Below are positions 33,205 through 40,904 of a stretch of DNA of 49,450 nucleotides, one piece after another. The stretch covers positions 1,698 through 51,147 of the forward strand of contig DHON01000012.1 of NCBI GenBank assembly GCA_002409965.1. The letters are read 5' to 3'. The first letter of the stretch is position 1; each line of letters opens with the position of its first letter. A program made the position numbers and the translations under genes. Source of the DNA: Firmicutes bacterium UBA5389. Its GTDB lineage: Bacteria > Bacillota > DTU025. The notes beneath the pieces were generated by a model. It was not told the origin of the DNA. It saw nothing but the letters and a program-made list of their open reading frames with translations, and ran no database searches.

Positions 33205-33540
33205 ATGAAACTGTGGAGATGCGGAGTGTGCGGGTACATACACGATGGCGAGAATCCTCCGGAGAAGTGCCCTAAGTGCGGCGCTCCCAAGGAGAAGTTC
33301 AGCGCGCTCGAGGAGGCGGAGGCTAATCTGGTGCACAGGTCTCGCTTTACGAACAACCTGCAGTGCAGGTTGATAGCACTGATGGATGAGGTGCTCAAGC
33401 TTGCCGAGGCCGGAATCGAAGACGACCTGGATCCGCCGTGCGTCAGCCTGTTCAAATACGCGGACGAACACGCCAGGATAATCGGACAGGCTGCAAAGGC
33501 CGAGATCAGGGGACATATGGGGAAGGGCAAGTGGGGTTAG
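33205..33540 (+). CDS. rubredoxin-like Fe-binding domain fused to a helical domain
   Basis: 111 residues from ATG 33205 behind GGGGAGGTG. Residues 1-35 are a rubredoxin-like knuckle pair, CGVCGYIHDG and CPKCGAPKEKF, very like the C-terminal domain of rubrerythrin. The remaining 75 residues are helical (NLQCRLIALMDEVLKLAEAG, KYADEHARIIGQAAKAEIRG) without a complete ExxH di-iron set, so it is not a second rubrerythrin. It is third in the cluster, 36 bases after rbr. It may be an electron carrier or an adaptor for the peroxide-reducing system (inference). The helical half is not recognised. Confidence 0.8.
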   Translation: MKLWRCGVCGYIHDGENPPEKCPKCGAPKEKFSALEEAEANLVHRSRFTNNLQCRLIALMDEVLKLAEAGIEDDLDPPCVSLFKYADEHARIIGQAAKAEIRGHMGKGKWG

Positions 33541-33630
33541 TGTGAGGTAGCGCTCTGGCAATGCGGCCATAATATACCACATGCCGCGCGCATATTTGCC
33601 CTCGGCGAGGCCATGATACCTAACGAGGTT

Positions 33631-33982
33631 TGCAACGGTCGAGCGAAGACCCGCAGTCAAGTTCGCTGTGGGTCGAGCAAAGGTCGGCTGTGGTTCCAAA
33701 GGTGATCACAGTCGGCCGGCGCGAAGATCGTTGCAGGTGGCCCAACTTATGGCGGCGGTTGATGAGATCGTCGCTGTAGGGAAATCTATCTGCAGCGGTC
33801 GAGCTAAGATCAGCGTACGAGCGAAAGTGTGGTGTTGCAGTCGAGAGATTGCAGCATGATGCCCAAGTTCGGACGTTGGTCGATCAAAGGTTGTTGCATT
33901 CCGTGTAATGGCCGCTCGGCGCCGAAAGGGGTCGGGTAGTCACGTAACGGGATGTAGCAGCCGGAGAGCAGATCGCTGCAAG
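33631..33982 (+). repeat. degenerate tandem array of about nine 24-29-base units
   Basis: The gap between the rubredoxin-like gene and spoVT (33541-34111) holds no convincing gene. It carries a repeated element with core GGTCGAGCRAAGATCG, flanked by GCWGC before and YTGCAG after, at about 33631, 33665, 33709, 33751, 33791, 33816, 33840, 33874, 33911 and 33955; copies 33816, 33840 and 33911 are weak. Spacing is 24 to 44 bases, mostly 34-44. The two flanks are roughly complementary, so each unit can form a small hairpin. The last unit runs into a terminator-like stem (GGAG/CTCC around GCAG/CTGC) and T6 at 33988-33993. It may be a transcribed structured RNA, or the wreck of a repeat protein gene: the plus frame 33635-33859 is open with GRAKV and GRAKI repeats but lacks an SD. 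Confidence 0.6.
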
Positions 33983-33993
33983 CCTCCTTTTTT
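33961..33993 (+). terminator. possible terminator at the end of the repeat array
   Basis: GGAG (33963-33966), inner hairpin GCAG-ATCG-CTGC (33968-33979), CTCC (33984-33987), then six T (33988-33993) followed by GATTTT. The stem is interrupted, so it is moderate as a terminator. It would close the rubredoxin-rubrerythrin transcript or an RNA made from the array. Confidence 0.45.
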
Positions 33994-34111
33994 GATTTTC
34001 CACGGTGGTCGTTGCTTTTGCAGTCCCTCCGAATCGGTCCGCAATCCCCATTTGGACGCGAGCATAAGCAAGTTTGAGCGAAGGTAGACTACTAGCAAGG
34101 GAGGGATGCGG

Positions 34112-34645
34112 GTGAAGGCGACAGGCATTGTCCGGAGAATCGATGACTTGGGCCGAGTAGTGATTCCGAAAGAGATCCGAAGAACCCTTCGCATACGTGA
34201 GGGTGATCCGCTTGAGATATTCACAGATCGCGAGGGCGAGGTAATCCTGAAGAAGTACTCGCCCATCGCTGACCTGGGAGACTTCGCGCAGCAATACGCT
34301 GACTCACTCCACGATGGCACTGGGCACATTGTGCTCATCGCCGACCAGGACGAGATCGTGGCGGTTTCAGGAGCGCCCACGAAGGGTTTCGTTGAGAGGC
34401 GCATCACGGAGCATGTTGAAGAGGTGATGCGCACCCGAAAGCCATTCCTGTCCAATGTTCCCAATGAGAACCCCCCAATTTCGGACCTGGACTATTCGAG
34501 CCAGGTGGTGGCCCCGATCATCGTGGAAGGCGACATCGCAGGCGCGGTCGTGATCCTCTCGACAGAGGGGCACAGCATGGGCGACCTCGAGCTGAAGCTG
34601 GGCGAGACTGCGGCGGGATTTCTCGCGAAGCAACTGAGCCAGTAG
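34112..34645 (+). CDS. spoVT: stage V sporulation protein T, AbrB-type regulator
   Basis: 177 residues from GTG 34112. This start gives KATGIVRRIDDLGRVVIPKE, the same N-terminus as Bacillus SpoVT, and sits 6 bases behind AGGGAGGG; ATG 34106 lies in the SD. The N-terminal swapped-hairpin AbrB domain (RRTLRIREGDPLEIF) binds DNA; the C-terminal two thirds form a GAF-like domain (LADFAQQYAD-like LGDFAQQYADSLHDG, GDIAGAVVILS, GETAAGFLAKQL). SpoVT tunes sigma-G genes late in spore formation. GCATA (34062-34066) and TAGACTA (34085-34091), 18 bases apart, faintly resemble a sigma-G promoter. In Bacillus it is next to yabM/mfd; here it stands alone. Confidence 0.96.
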   Translation: MKATGIVRRIDDLGRVVIPKEIRRTLRIREGDPLEIFTDREGEVILKKYSPIADLGDFAQQYADSLHDGTGHIVLIADQDEIVAVSGAPTKGFVERRITEHVEEVMRTRKPFLSNVPNENPPISDLDYSSQVVAPIIVEGDIAGAVVILSTEGHSMGDLELKLGETAAGFLAKQLSQ

Positions 34646-34683
34646 CGGGCGTGCACAGAGTGACGCAGGGCGCTCGCTACTCT

Positions 34684-34721
34684 GGGCCGGCCTCGCGATG
34701 TTTCGGGCCGGCCCTTTCGAT
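34684..34721 (+). terminator. intrinsic terminator after spoVT
   Basis: GGGCCGGCC (34684-34692), 13-base loop, GGCCGGCCC (34706-34714): nine perfect pairs followed by TTTCGATT. Confidence 0.75.
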
Positions 34722-34887
34722 TCTGCGTTGTGCGTGAAGTCTCGACAGGACGGCGCGCCTGACCGAGGCAAACAGCAACAGTCGTCGGACGCCTGGCGGA
34801 AGAGCTCGAAAACCGGGGGCGCGGTATACGGAGGACACGCTTCTCTCGCGTCGAACCGTCTAGAAGATGCGGGAGGAGGCAAGTCCA

Positions 34888-35091
34888 ATGAAGGTCACTG
34901 ACGTCAGAGGCCTGCTTGTCGCCACCATCGCCCTGGACTCTAGCGATGCGCGGGAGGTTGCCGACCTGTCAGACGCAGAACTGGTGATCCGAGCAAGGAA
35001 GGCGATGTCGGCGGTCATTCCTGGCCACCTGATTCGCGACATTCTGGTGGGGCGAGACGGCGATGCGCTTCAGGTTGCCTTTACGGTGTGA
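34888..35091 (+). CDS. small hypothetical protein, 67 residues
   Basis: ATG 34888 has a strong SD (GGAGGAGG) 8-9 bases ahead, which supports it as a real gene; the frame extends upstream to 34867 through the SD. The sequence is soluble, alternating strand and helix: VRGLLVATIALDSSDAREVA, LSDAELVIRARKAMSAVIPG, LIRDILVGRDGDALQVAFTV. I do not recognise it. It lies between the spoVT terminator and the TPP riboswitch, with about 160 bases on the upstream side in which I see no clear promoter. Confidence 0.6.
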   Translation: MKVTDVRGLLVATIALDSSDAREVADLSDAELVIRARKAMSAVIPGHLIRDILVGRDGDALQVAFTV

Positions 35092-35135
35092 GGTTTGAAA
35101 CATGTGATCCGAGGAGAAGGATTACGGCGTGCCGC

Positions 35136-35147
35136 GTAGAATTCTAC
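35136..35147. repeat. 12-base perfect palindrome
   Basis: GTAGAATTCTAC lies about 34 bases before the TPP aptamer, where the thiT promoter should be. No clear -35 and -10 pair was found here. A DNA-binding site is possible. Confidence 0.3.
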
Positions 35148-35180
35148 CGATAGTACCGCACAATCACATAATGTGCCGAT

Positions 35181-35368
35181 CCGCTAGGGGAGCCATACGG
35201 GCTGAGAGCGGGCACAACTGCTGGGTGACCCAAATGACCCGGCAGGAGGCCCGATACCCTCGAACCTGTTCGCGCGGGGTTCATCCCCGCCCTGGGTAAT
35301 GCCAGCGTAGGAAAGCGGTGAAGTCCCTTTTAAGCTGCGGGTCACCTTTGTTTTCCGCAGCTTTTTTC
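35181..35368 (+). promoter_or_regulatory. TPP riboswitch with terminator, upstream of thiT
   Basis: The thi-box aptamer spans 35181-35318: P1 CCGCT/AGCGG, then AGGGGAGCC, GGGCTGAGAG, a variable P3 insert around GACCCGGCAGG, GATACCCTCGAACCTG and GGTAATGCCAGCGTAGGAAA. The expression platform is an intrinsic terminator: AAGCTGCGG (35332-35340), loop of 14, CCGCAGCTT (35355-35363) and T6 (35362-35367). Thiamine pyrophosphate binding should favour the terminator and shut off thiT. Confidence 0.96.
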
Positions 35369-35410
35369 TGGAACGAGCCGGGCGGCACGGCGCACAAGGA
35401 GGCACCTGCT

Positions 35411-35977
35411 ATGTCGAATCCCAAGTCGCGCAGAGCAAGCCAAACCATGATCCTGGCAGAGGCGGGCGTTGCCGCGGCGCTCGCATGGATACTGGGCCGT
35501 CTGAAGATCTTCCAAATGCCGCAGGGCGGATCCGTATCGCTCGAGTTGATTCCCATTCTATACCTGGCATTTCAAAGGGGTGCGTACCCCGGCGTACTGG
35601 CGGGGCTGGTAACGGGGTTGCTGAAACTGGCAACGGGCGCAGAAGTTGTCCATCCTCTTCAGGCCATTCTGGATTACCCTCTTGCTTCGATGGTGTTGGG
35701 CCTAGCTCCGCTAATGTCATTTGGCCAGGGTGTGAAACGGGTCGTCAGCGGCGCCATCGCCGGTTCGTTTCTGCAGTTCCTATGCTTCTTCGCGTCAGGG
35801 ATCGTGTTCTTCGGGCAATACGCGCCCGAGGGCACTCCTGTGTGGCAGTACTCGGCAGTGTACAATGCCAGTTTCCTCATCCCTGAGATGATCCTCTCAG
35901 CCGTTGTCGTGGCTTTCCTGCTGAAGAAGGGCGTGCTTGGGGACGGTTCCTCCAAGGGAAAACAGGGACGCCGCTGA
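35411..35977 (+). CDS. thiT: ECF-type thiamine transporter substrate-binding membrane protein ThiT
   Basis: 188 residues from ATG 35411 behind AGGAGG; the longer open frame from 35318 crosses the terminator and is not used. ThiT is the S component that binds thiamine and works with the shared EcfA/A'/T module, which is not in this window. About six membrane segments are seen. Diagnostic parts: LKIFQMPQGGSVSLELIPIL and HPLQAILDYPLASMVLGLAP, plus W and Y residues near SGIVFFGQYAPEGTPVWQYS that line the thiamine site in the family. Control by the TPP riboswitch fits. A thiamine pyrophosphokinase remnant follows directly, as thiN often follows thiT. Confidence 0.95.
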   Translation: MSNPKSRRASQTMILAEAGVAAALAWILGRLKIFQMPQGGSVSLELIPILYLAFQRGAYPGVLAGLVTGLLKLATGAEVVHPLQAILDYPLASMVLGLAPLMSFGQGVKRVVSGAIAGSFLQFLCFFASGIVFFGQYAPEGTPVWQYSAVYNASFLIPEMILSAVVVAFLLKKGVLGDGSSKGKQGRR

Positions 35978-36172
35978 TGCGCTCGTCGCGGAAGCGCACA
36001 TGGAGTGCACGCTGACGGGTTGCACTATTCGCTTGACGGCGACGTCCTGGAGTACGGTGAGTCGAGAGGGGTATCCAACTACATGTCAGGTCCTGCCGCG
36101 CGTGTGCAGGTGGATGAAGGCGAGATGTTGGTGGTCCACATTTGGTTGACGCTTCGCTCCGGGATATGGTAG
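35978..36172 (+). pseudogene. thiN: remnant of thiamine pyrophosphokinase (C-terminal thiamine-binding part)
   Basis: Directly behind the thiT stop, in the same frame, runs the sequence ADGLHYSLDGDVLEYGESRG, VSNYMSGPAARVQVDEGEML, VVH, to the TAG at 36170. This is the C-terminal thiamine-binding motif of TPK (pattern GLxYxLxGxxLxxGxSRGVSNxxxGxxAxVxVxxGxxLVV). The catalytic N-terminal domain is missing. In the next frame, ADALVAEAHMECTLTG ends near 36019, where the motif begins, so a one-base loss at about 36018 may add to the damage. The final stop overlaps the -10 box of the ileS promoter. A functional TPK must exist elsewhere. A sequence or assembly error is a weaker alternative. Confidence 0.72.
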
Positions 36173-36175
36173 ATT
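36146..36175 (+). promoter_or_regulatory. sigma-A promoter of the ileS T-box transcript
   Basis: TTGACG (36146-36151), 18-base spacer, TAGATT (36170-36175). It lies inside the thiN remnant, about 20 bases before the T-box begins. Confidence 0.65.
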
Positions 36176-36194
36176 GGATTACAGTCGAAAAACG

Positions 36195-36487
36195 ATAAAG
36201 GCGATGAAGGGAAGAGTAGCGCCGGAGGCGGCGGAAGAGAGCGGGGGATGGTGGGAACCCTGCGCTGGCCCTGCTGTGAGAATCGCCCCTGAGCCGCGCG
36301 CCGAAAGGCTTGGAGAAGGCTTCGAGTAGGCGTTGCCGCAGGCCCTGCGTTATCTGGGTGCGTCCAACGAGTGGACCCGGATCCCGCGTGCCGCCGCCCG
36401 GCTGGCGGTGCACGTTATGCCGGGCCAAAAAGGGTGGTACCGCGAGCTTATCCCTCGTCCCTTGTGGACGAGGGATTTGATTTTTGG
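36195..36487 (+). promoter_or_regulatory. T-box leader for isoleucine, upstream of ileS
   Basis: A full T-box. Stem I includes the AGAGAGC and GGTGGGAACC elements and the specifier loop GTGAGAATCGCCCCTGAG, whose codon ATC (36282-36284) reads isoleucine. The antiterminator T-box sequence AGGGTGGTACCGCG is at 36431-36444. The terminator is ATCCCTCGTCC (36450-36460), loop CTTGT, GGACGAGGGAT (36466-36476), TTGATTTTT. Uncharged tRNA-Ile should bind and open ileS transcription. Confidence 0.96.
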
Positions 36488-36560
36488 TCGAGCTTGGTCG
36501 CGCGTCTGGCAGATATCCCGTACGTCCCAGACGTGTTTTGTGAGGAGGTAGCGTCTGGTC

Positions 36561-39500
36561 ATGTTCAAAAAAGTTGATGCAGCTATGGATTTCCCTCGGA
36601 TGGAGCGGGAGATTCTCGAGCGCTGGAGCAGCGAACGCGTGTTCGAGCGGAGCGTCGCCCAGAGAGAGGGAGCTCCCAAGTTCGTGTTCTTTGAGGGACC
36701 GCCTACCGCGAACGGGCTGCCCCACCCGGGGCACGTTCTGACGCGGGCGATGAAAGACGTGGTCCTGCGCTACAAGAACATGAAAGGCTACTACGTGCCC
36801 CGCAAAGCCGGATGGGATACGCACGGCCTTCCCGTGGAGCTGGAGGTCGAGAAGCAGCTGGGCATAAGCGGCAAGCCCCAGATCGAGGAGTACGGTGTCG
36901 GCAGCTTCGTTCAGAGGTGCAAGGAGTCGGTGTTCAAGTACGAGCAGGAATGGCGGCGGATGACTGAGCGCTTGGGTTTCTGGGTAGACATGGACGATCC
37001 GTATGTGACCTACCACGACTCGTACATCGAGTCGGTGTGGTGGGCCGTCAAGACCATCTGGGAGAAGGGCCTGATGTACCGGGGACACAAAGTCGTCCCG
37101 TACTGCCCGCGCTGCGGCACGGCTCTGTCCAGCCACGAGGTGGCCCAGGGTTACCGAGATGTGGCTGAGCCGTCTATCTTCGTGCGATTCCGTGTCGTTG
37201 GGCAAGAAGGGCTCTCATTGCTTGCCTGGACCACTACGCCGTGGACGCTTCCATCCAACGTTGCTCTGGCCGTGTCGCCTGATTTCGAGTATGCCTACGT
37301 AAGAGTCGGCGACGAAACCCTCATCATGGCCCGGGATCTGGTCGAGTCCAGAGTGGATGCGCCGCACACCATACTCCGCGCCGTGCGTGGGTCTGAACTT
37401 GTCGGCATGGAGTACGAACCCCTGTTCAGCTTGGCAGAGCCCGATGCCCCGGCATACCGCGTCGTAGCCGGGGATTTCGTCACGCTCACCGATGGAAGCG
37501 GCATTGTGCACATCGCGCCTGCGTTCGGCGAAGACGACATGCGGGTGGCGCAGGCAAATGGCCTGCCTATAGTGCAGCTCGTCGACACGCAGGGGCGCTT
37601 TGATGAAAGCGCGGGCGCGTGGAGCGGGATGTTCGTCAAGGAAGCCGATCCTCTGATCATCGAGGACTTAAATCGCCGCGGCCTTCTGTACTCGGAGATG
37701 GAGTATGAGCACAGCTATCCGTTTTGCTGGCGTTGCGACACACCGCTGCTGTACTACGCTCGGGCCTCGTGGTTCATCCGCATGTCGGAGCTTCGCGACA
37801 GGCTGATAGCGAACAACCACACGATCAACTGGTATCCAGAGCATATCCGCGATGGGCGGTTCGGGAATTTCATCGAGAACGTGGTGGATTGGGCTGTCAG
37901 CCGCGAGCGCTACTGGGGTACTCCGCTGCCGATCTGGATATGCCAAGACTGCGGGCATGAACATGCAGTCGGGAGTGTGGCGGAGCTCAGGCAGATGGCT
38001 AAGGAGCTGCCGGAGCACTTCGAATTGCATAGGCCCTCTATAGACCAGGCCGTGCTGTCCTGCCCCGAGTGCGGCGGCGATGCGCGGCGGGTGCCTGAGG
38101 TGATGGACTGCTGGTTTGATTCAGGGTCGATGCCCTTCGCCCAGTGGCACTACCCTTTCGAGAACCAGGATATGTTCGCTGAGTCTTTCCCGGCCGACTT
38201 CATAACCGAGGCTGTGGACCAAACTCGCGGCTGGTTCTACACGCTTCTGGCCATATCGACTTTGCTGTTCGACCGCGCCCCCTTTGAAAACTGCATGGTT
38301 CTGGGGCTAGTCCTCGATGAGCAGGGCCTGAAGATGAGCAAGAGCCGGGGAAACGTGGCGGACGTGTGGAAGATATTCGATGCGCAGGGCGCGGACGCCG
38401 TAAGGTGGTATCTGTACACGGTCAACGCCCCGTGGACGCCGACGCGTTTCTACGAGGAAGGCGTGACCGAGGCCATGCGCAAGTTCATGGGCACTCTGTG
38501 GAACGTGTACGCGTTCTACGTGTTGTACGCCAATATAGACGGGTTTGACCCGGCGGAGCACACTGTGCCGCCGGCCGGGCGAGCTGTGATCGACAGGTGG
38601 CTGCTGTCTAGGCTCGCAGAGCTTGTCCGGCGGGTCACCGATCTGATGGACGGGTATGATATCACCGCCGCCGGGCGCAAGATCGAGCAGTTCGTCGACG
38701 ACTTGTCCAACTGGTATGTGCGCAGATGCCGCAGGCGCTACTGGGCCAGCGAGATGACGCGCGACAAGGAGGCGGCCTACCTTACGCTGCATGAGGCGCT
38801 CGCGACCATAGCGAGGCTTGTGGCGCCGTTCACGCCGTTCCTGGCCGATGAGATCTACGGCAACCTCGAGCCGAATCGGGGCAGCGTGCATCTGGCAGAC
38901 TACCCGGTGCCGGACGAATCCGCTGTCGACCTGCGCCTGGAGCGAGAGATGGACTTGGCCCGACAGGTCGTTTACCTGGGCCGGGCTGCCCGCAATGCGG
39001 TGAACATCAAGAACAGGCAACCGCTTTCCAGGATCGTTGTGCAGGCGGCTCGGGCAGAACGGGAAGACCTGACGGCCCTGGCCGACCTGGTCGAGGAAGA
39101 GCTGAACGTGCGGAGCATTGAGTTCGCTTCCGACATGGGCGAATTCGTCTCGCATACAATCAAGCCCAGGTACGATCTGCTCGGGCCGAAGCACGGCAAA
39201 CTGATGCGCGCGATCGCATCGGCGCTTTTGCAGGCTGACGCGGGTGTTGTCGCCCAGGATGTGTTGGCCGGACGCCCGGTAGTCTTGACGCTGGACGGCA
39301 CAGGGGATGTGTCGATACTGCCGGAGGAAATAGCAGTGGAGACCGTGGCCCGTGAGGGATTTCATGTGGAAACGAACAATGGGCGGTGGGTGGCTCTGGA
39401 CACTGCCATAACTGACGATCTCAAGATGGAGGGTTTCGCGCGGGAACTGGTCAACAAGATACAGACCACGCGCAAGGAGGCAGGGTTTGAGATATCTGAC

Positions 39501-39683
39501 CGCATCCATACGGTGCTCGTGGGCGGCTACGAATCCATGCGCGCTGTGGCGAAGCACCGGGAGTACCTTATGGCTGAAACCCTCTCCCTCAGCCTCGCTC
39601 AGGGAGAGCCTGTGGGAGAATACGTCAAGGAGTGGGATGTTAACGGAGAGAAGGTGACTGTAGGTGTCAGAAGGGTCCGTTGA
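36561..39683 (+). CDS. ileS: isoleucyl-tRNA synthetase (long, about 1040-residue type)
   Basis: 1040 residues from ATG 36561; AGGAGGT lies 11 bases ahead, a rather long spacing. It charges tRNA-Ile. The class I signatures are PPTANGLPHPGHVLTR (HIGH) and LKMSKSRGNVADVWK (KMSKS). The CP1 editing domain (AWTTTPWTLPSNVALAVSPD) and the anticodon-binding helices are present. Two cysteine pairs (CPRCGTA; CQDCGHEH with CPECGG) may bind zinc. Its length and the KMSKS-region sequence resemble the group of IleRS shared with Thermus, archaea and eukaryotes, which in other species is less sensitive to mupirocin than the Bacillus/E. coli type. Regulated by the T-box. Confidence 0.98.
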   Translation: MFKKVDAAMDFPRMEREILERWSSERVFERSVAQREGAPKFVFFEGPPTANGLPHPGHVLTRAMKDVVLRYKNMKGYYVPRKAGWDTHGLPVELEVEKQLGISGKPQIEEYGVGSFVQRCKESVFKYEQEWRRMTERLGFWVDMDDPYVTYHDSYIESVWWAVKTIWEKGLMYRGHKVVPYCPRCGTALSSHEVAQGYRDVAEPSIFVRFRVVGQEGLSLLAWTTTPWTLPSNVALAVSPDFEYAYVRVGDETLIMARDLVESRVDAPHTILRAVRGSELVGMEYEPLFSLAEPDAPAYRVVAGDFVTLTDGSGIVHIAPAFGEDDMRVAQANGLPIVQLVDTQGRFDESAGAWSGMFVKEADPLIIEDLNRRGLLYSEMEYEHSYPFCWRCDTPLLYYARASWFIRMSELRDRLIANNHTINWYPEHIRDGRFGNFIENVVDWAVSRERYWGTPLPIWICQDCGHEHAVGSVAELRQMAKELPEHFELHRPSIDQAVLSCPECGGDARRVPEVMDCWFDSGSMPFAQWHYPFENQDMFAESFPADFITEAVDQTRGWFYTLLAISTLLFDRAPFENCMVLGLVLDEQGLKMSKSRGNVADVWKIFDAQGADAVRWYLYTVNAPWTPTRFYEEGVTEAMRKFMGTLWNVYAFYVLYANIDGFDPAEHTVPPAGRAVIDRWLLSRLAELVRRVTDLMDGYDITAAGRKIEQFVDDLSNWYVRRCRRRYWASEMTRDKEAAYLTLHEALATIARLVAPFTPFLADEIYGNLEPNRGSVHLADYPVPDESAVDLRLEREMDLARQVVYLGRAARNAVNIKNRQPLSRIVVQAARAEREDLTALADLVEEELNVRSIEFASDMGEFVSHTIKPRYDLLGPKHGKLMRAIASALLQADAGVVAQDVLAGRPVVLTLDGTGDVSILPEEIAVETVAREGFHVETNNGRWVALDTAITDDLKMEGFARELVNKIQTTRKEAGFEISDRIHTVLVGGYESMRAVAKHREYLMAETLSLSLAQGEPVGEYVKEWDVNGEKVTVGVRRVR

Positions 39684-40509
39684 CCTTCACTGTCACACCA
39701 CAGCGTCTGACGGCACCTTCGCTCCGCGCGAGTTGGTGGCGGAGGCCCATCAGCGAGGCCTGCGCGCCATAGCTGTAACTGATCATGACTCAGTCGCCGG
39801 CATAGATGAGGCGGCGGCCGAAGGCGCCGCGCTTGGCATACAGATCGTGCCTGGGCTGGAGCTATCCACCGATGTCGACAATGGGGAAGTCCACATACTG
39901 GGCTACTTCGTCGACCTGAGAGATCACGAGCTGCTCGAACTCTTGGAGTCGCAACGTGCCAGCAGGGAGGAACGCGTTCGGAAGATGTTAGGCCGCCTGT
40001 CTGACCTGGGCGCGCAGCTCAGCATGGACGAGGTGCGGAGGTTCTCCGACGATGGCGCGCTTGGACGACCGCACGTGGCTCAAGCTCTGATGCGGGCGGG
40101 GTTAGTGGGTTCGTGGGACGAGGCCTTCTCGCGCTACATCGGCAGGCATGCCCCGGCGTATGTGAGGCGGTCCAAGCTGTCGCCTCATGACGCAGTCCGC
40201 GCGATTCTGGCTGCCGGCGGTGCTGCGGTGCTGGCTCACCCTGGTCTGTCCCGTTATGACGACATGATACCTTCGTTGGTGGAGGCGGGACTTGCAGGCA
40301 TCGAGGCAGTCTATCCTGAGCACAGCGAAGAGCAGAGGGCTCGATACAAGGGCGTGGCCGGGCAGTATGGGCTGATAGTCACCGCCGGATCTGATTGCCA
40401 TGGCCCCAGGTCGCGTTCGGGCGTTCGGGTTGGGCTCGCGACAACAGACTACGGTGTCGTACGGCAGCTGCGGGAGAAAGCCCGGATACAAAGGGCCCGG
40501 ATAATGTGA
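39664..40509 (+). CDS. PHP-domain phosphoesterase, YciV/TrpH (RNase AM) type
   Basis: 281 residues from GTG 39664, overlapping the end of ileS by 20 bases. Motifs: VDLHCHTTASDGTFAPRELV (HxH), AIAVTDHDSVAGI (TDHD), VPGLELSTDVDNGEVHILGY (Glu and His), GALGRPHVAQALM, AVLAHPGLSRYDD (His) and VTAGSDCHGPRSR (DxH). This is the trinuclear-metal PHP group whose studied members hydrolyse nucleoside 3',5'-bisphosphates and degrade short 5'-phosphorylated RNA. It is distinct in sequence from the PHP protein at 4881. A hairpin follows that it shares with rpmB. Confidence 0.9.
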   Translation: MSEGSVDLHCHTTASDGTFAPRELVAEAHQRGLRAIAVTDHDSVAGIDEAAAEGAALGIQIVPGLELSTDVDNGEVHILGYFVDLRDHELLELLESQRASREERVRKMLGRLSDLGAQLSMDEVRRFSDDGALGRPHVAQALMRAGLVGSWDEAFSRYIGRHAPAYVRRSKLSPHDAVRAILAAGGAAVLAHPGLSRYDDMIPSLVEAGLAGIEAVYPEHSEEQRARYKGVAGQYGLIVTAGSDCHGPRSRSGVRVGLATTDYGVVRQLREKARIQRARIM

Positions 40510-40533
40510 AACGCCCCCGACCATGGGGGCGTT
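40510..40533. terminator. bidirectional hairpin between the PHP gene and rpmB
   Basis: AACGCCCCC (40510-40518), loop GACCAT, GGGGGCGTT (40525-40533): nine perfect pairs, overlapping the end of the PHP gene by one base or less. No long T-tract on either side. Confidence 0.65.
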
Positions 40534-40565
40534 GCTTGAGAAACTCTCAAATCGAGGGCCAGGCT

Positions 40566-40757
40566 CTAGATCGCTCGGGTGACTTTGCCCGAACGAAGGC
40601 ATCTGGTACAGACGGTTATGCGGCGAGGACTTCCGTCGACCACCGCTCTGACTTTCTGGAGGTTTGGATACCAACGGCGCCTCGTTTTGAGCTCCGAGTG
40701 GCTCACGTTGTTCCCCGAAGACGGGGACTTGCCACAGACCGCACACATCTTGGGCAT
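40566..40757 (-). CDS. rpmB: 50S ribosomal protein L28
   Basis: 63 residues, the normal size. MPKMCAVCGKSPSSGNNVSH, then TRRRWYPNLQKVRAVVDG and CTRCLRSGKVTRAI. Both CxxC pairs are present, so this is the zinc-binding C+ form. AAGGAGGAATT precedes the ATG. It stands divergent from the asp23-fakA genes, the common clostridial arrangement. Confidence 0.98.
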   Translation of the reverse strand: MPKMCAVCGKSPSSGNNVSHSELKTRRRWYPNLQKVRAVVDGSPRRITVCTRCLRSGKVTRAI

Positions 40758-40796
40758 GCGAATTCCTCCTTGCAGCGCCTGACACGCACAACCTAA

Positions 40797-40825
40797 ATAC
40801 TATCACAGGCGGGCAGACTACGCAA
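40797..40825 (-). promoter_or_regulatory. promoter of rpmB
   Basis: Minus strand: TTGCGT (40825-40820), 17-base spacer, TAGTAT (40802-40797). The start codon is 40 bases downstream. Confidence 0.55.
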
Positions 40826-40904
40826 GAGCACGTCAAGAAGGAATAGCTCATACGTTTATAGAATAGATGAAAACTGCTGGCAGGTTCGTATTGGAGGTTT
40901 CGCA

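Noticed and set aside
33668..33859. 63-codon open frame in the repeat array
   Set aside because: GRAKV and GRAKI repeats follow from the DNA repeat. No SD and no clean start; not called as a gene, but kept as an alternative in the finding.
33631..33982. CRISPR-like array
   Set aside because: The units are degenerate, spacing is irregular and there are no cas genes nearby.
34062..34091. sigma-G promoter for spoVT
   Set aside because: GCATA and TAGACTA match the consensus only partly; mentioned in the gene entry but not called.
35937..36149. 70-codon open frame as an intact gene
   Set aside because: It overlaps the end of thiT, and the thiamine-binding motif is in another frame; better explained as part of a frameshifted thiN remnant.
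35877..37205. 442-codon minus-strand open frame
   Set aside because: It covers the thiN remnant, T-box and start of ileS on the opposite strand; no recognisable domain.
38307..39557. 416-codon minus-strand open frame
   Set aside because: Antisense to ileS; a codon-bias shadow.
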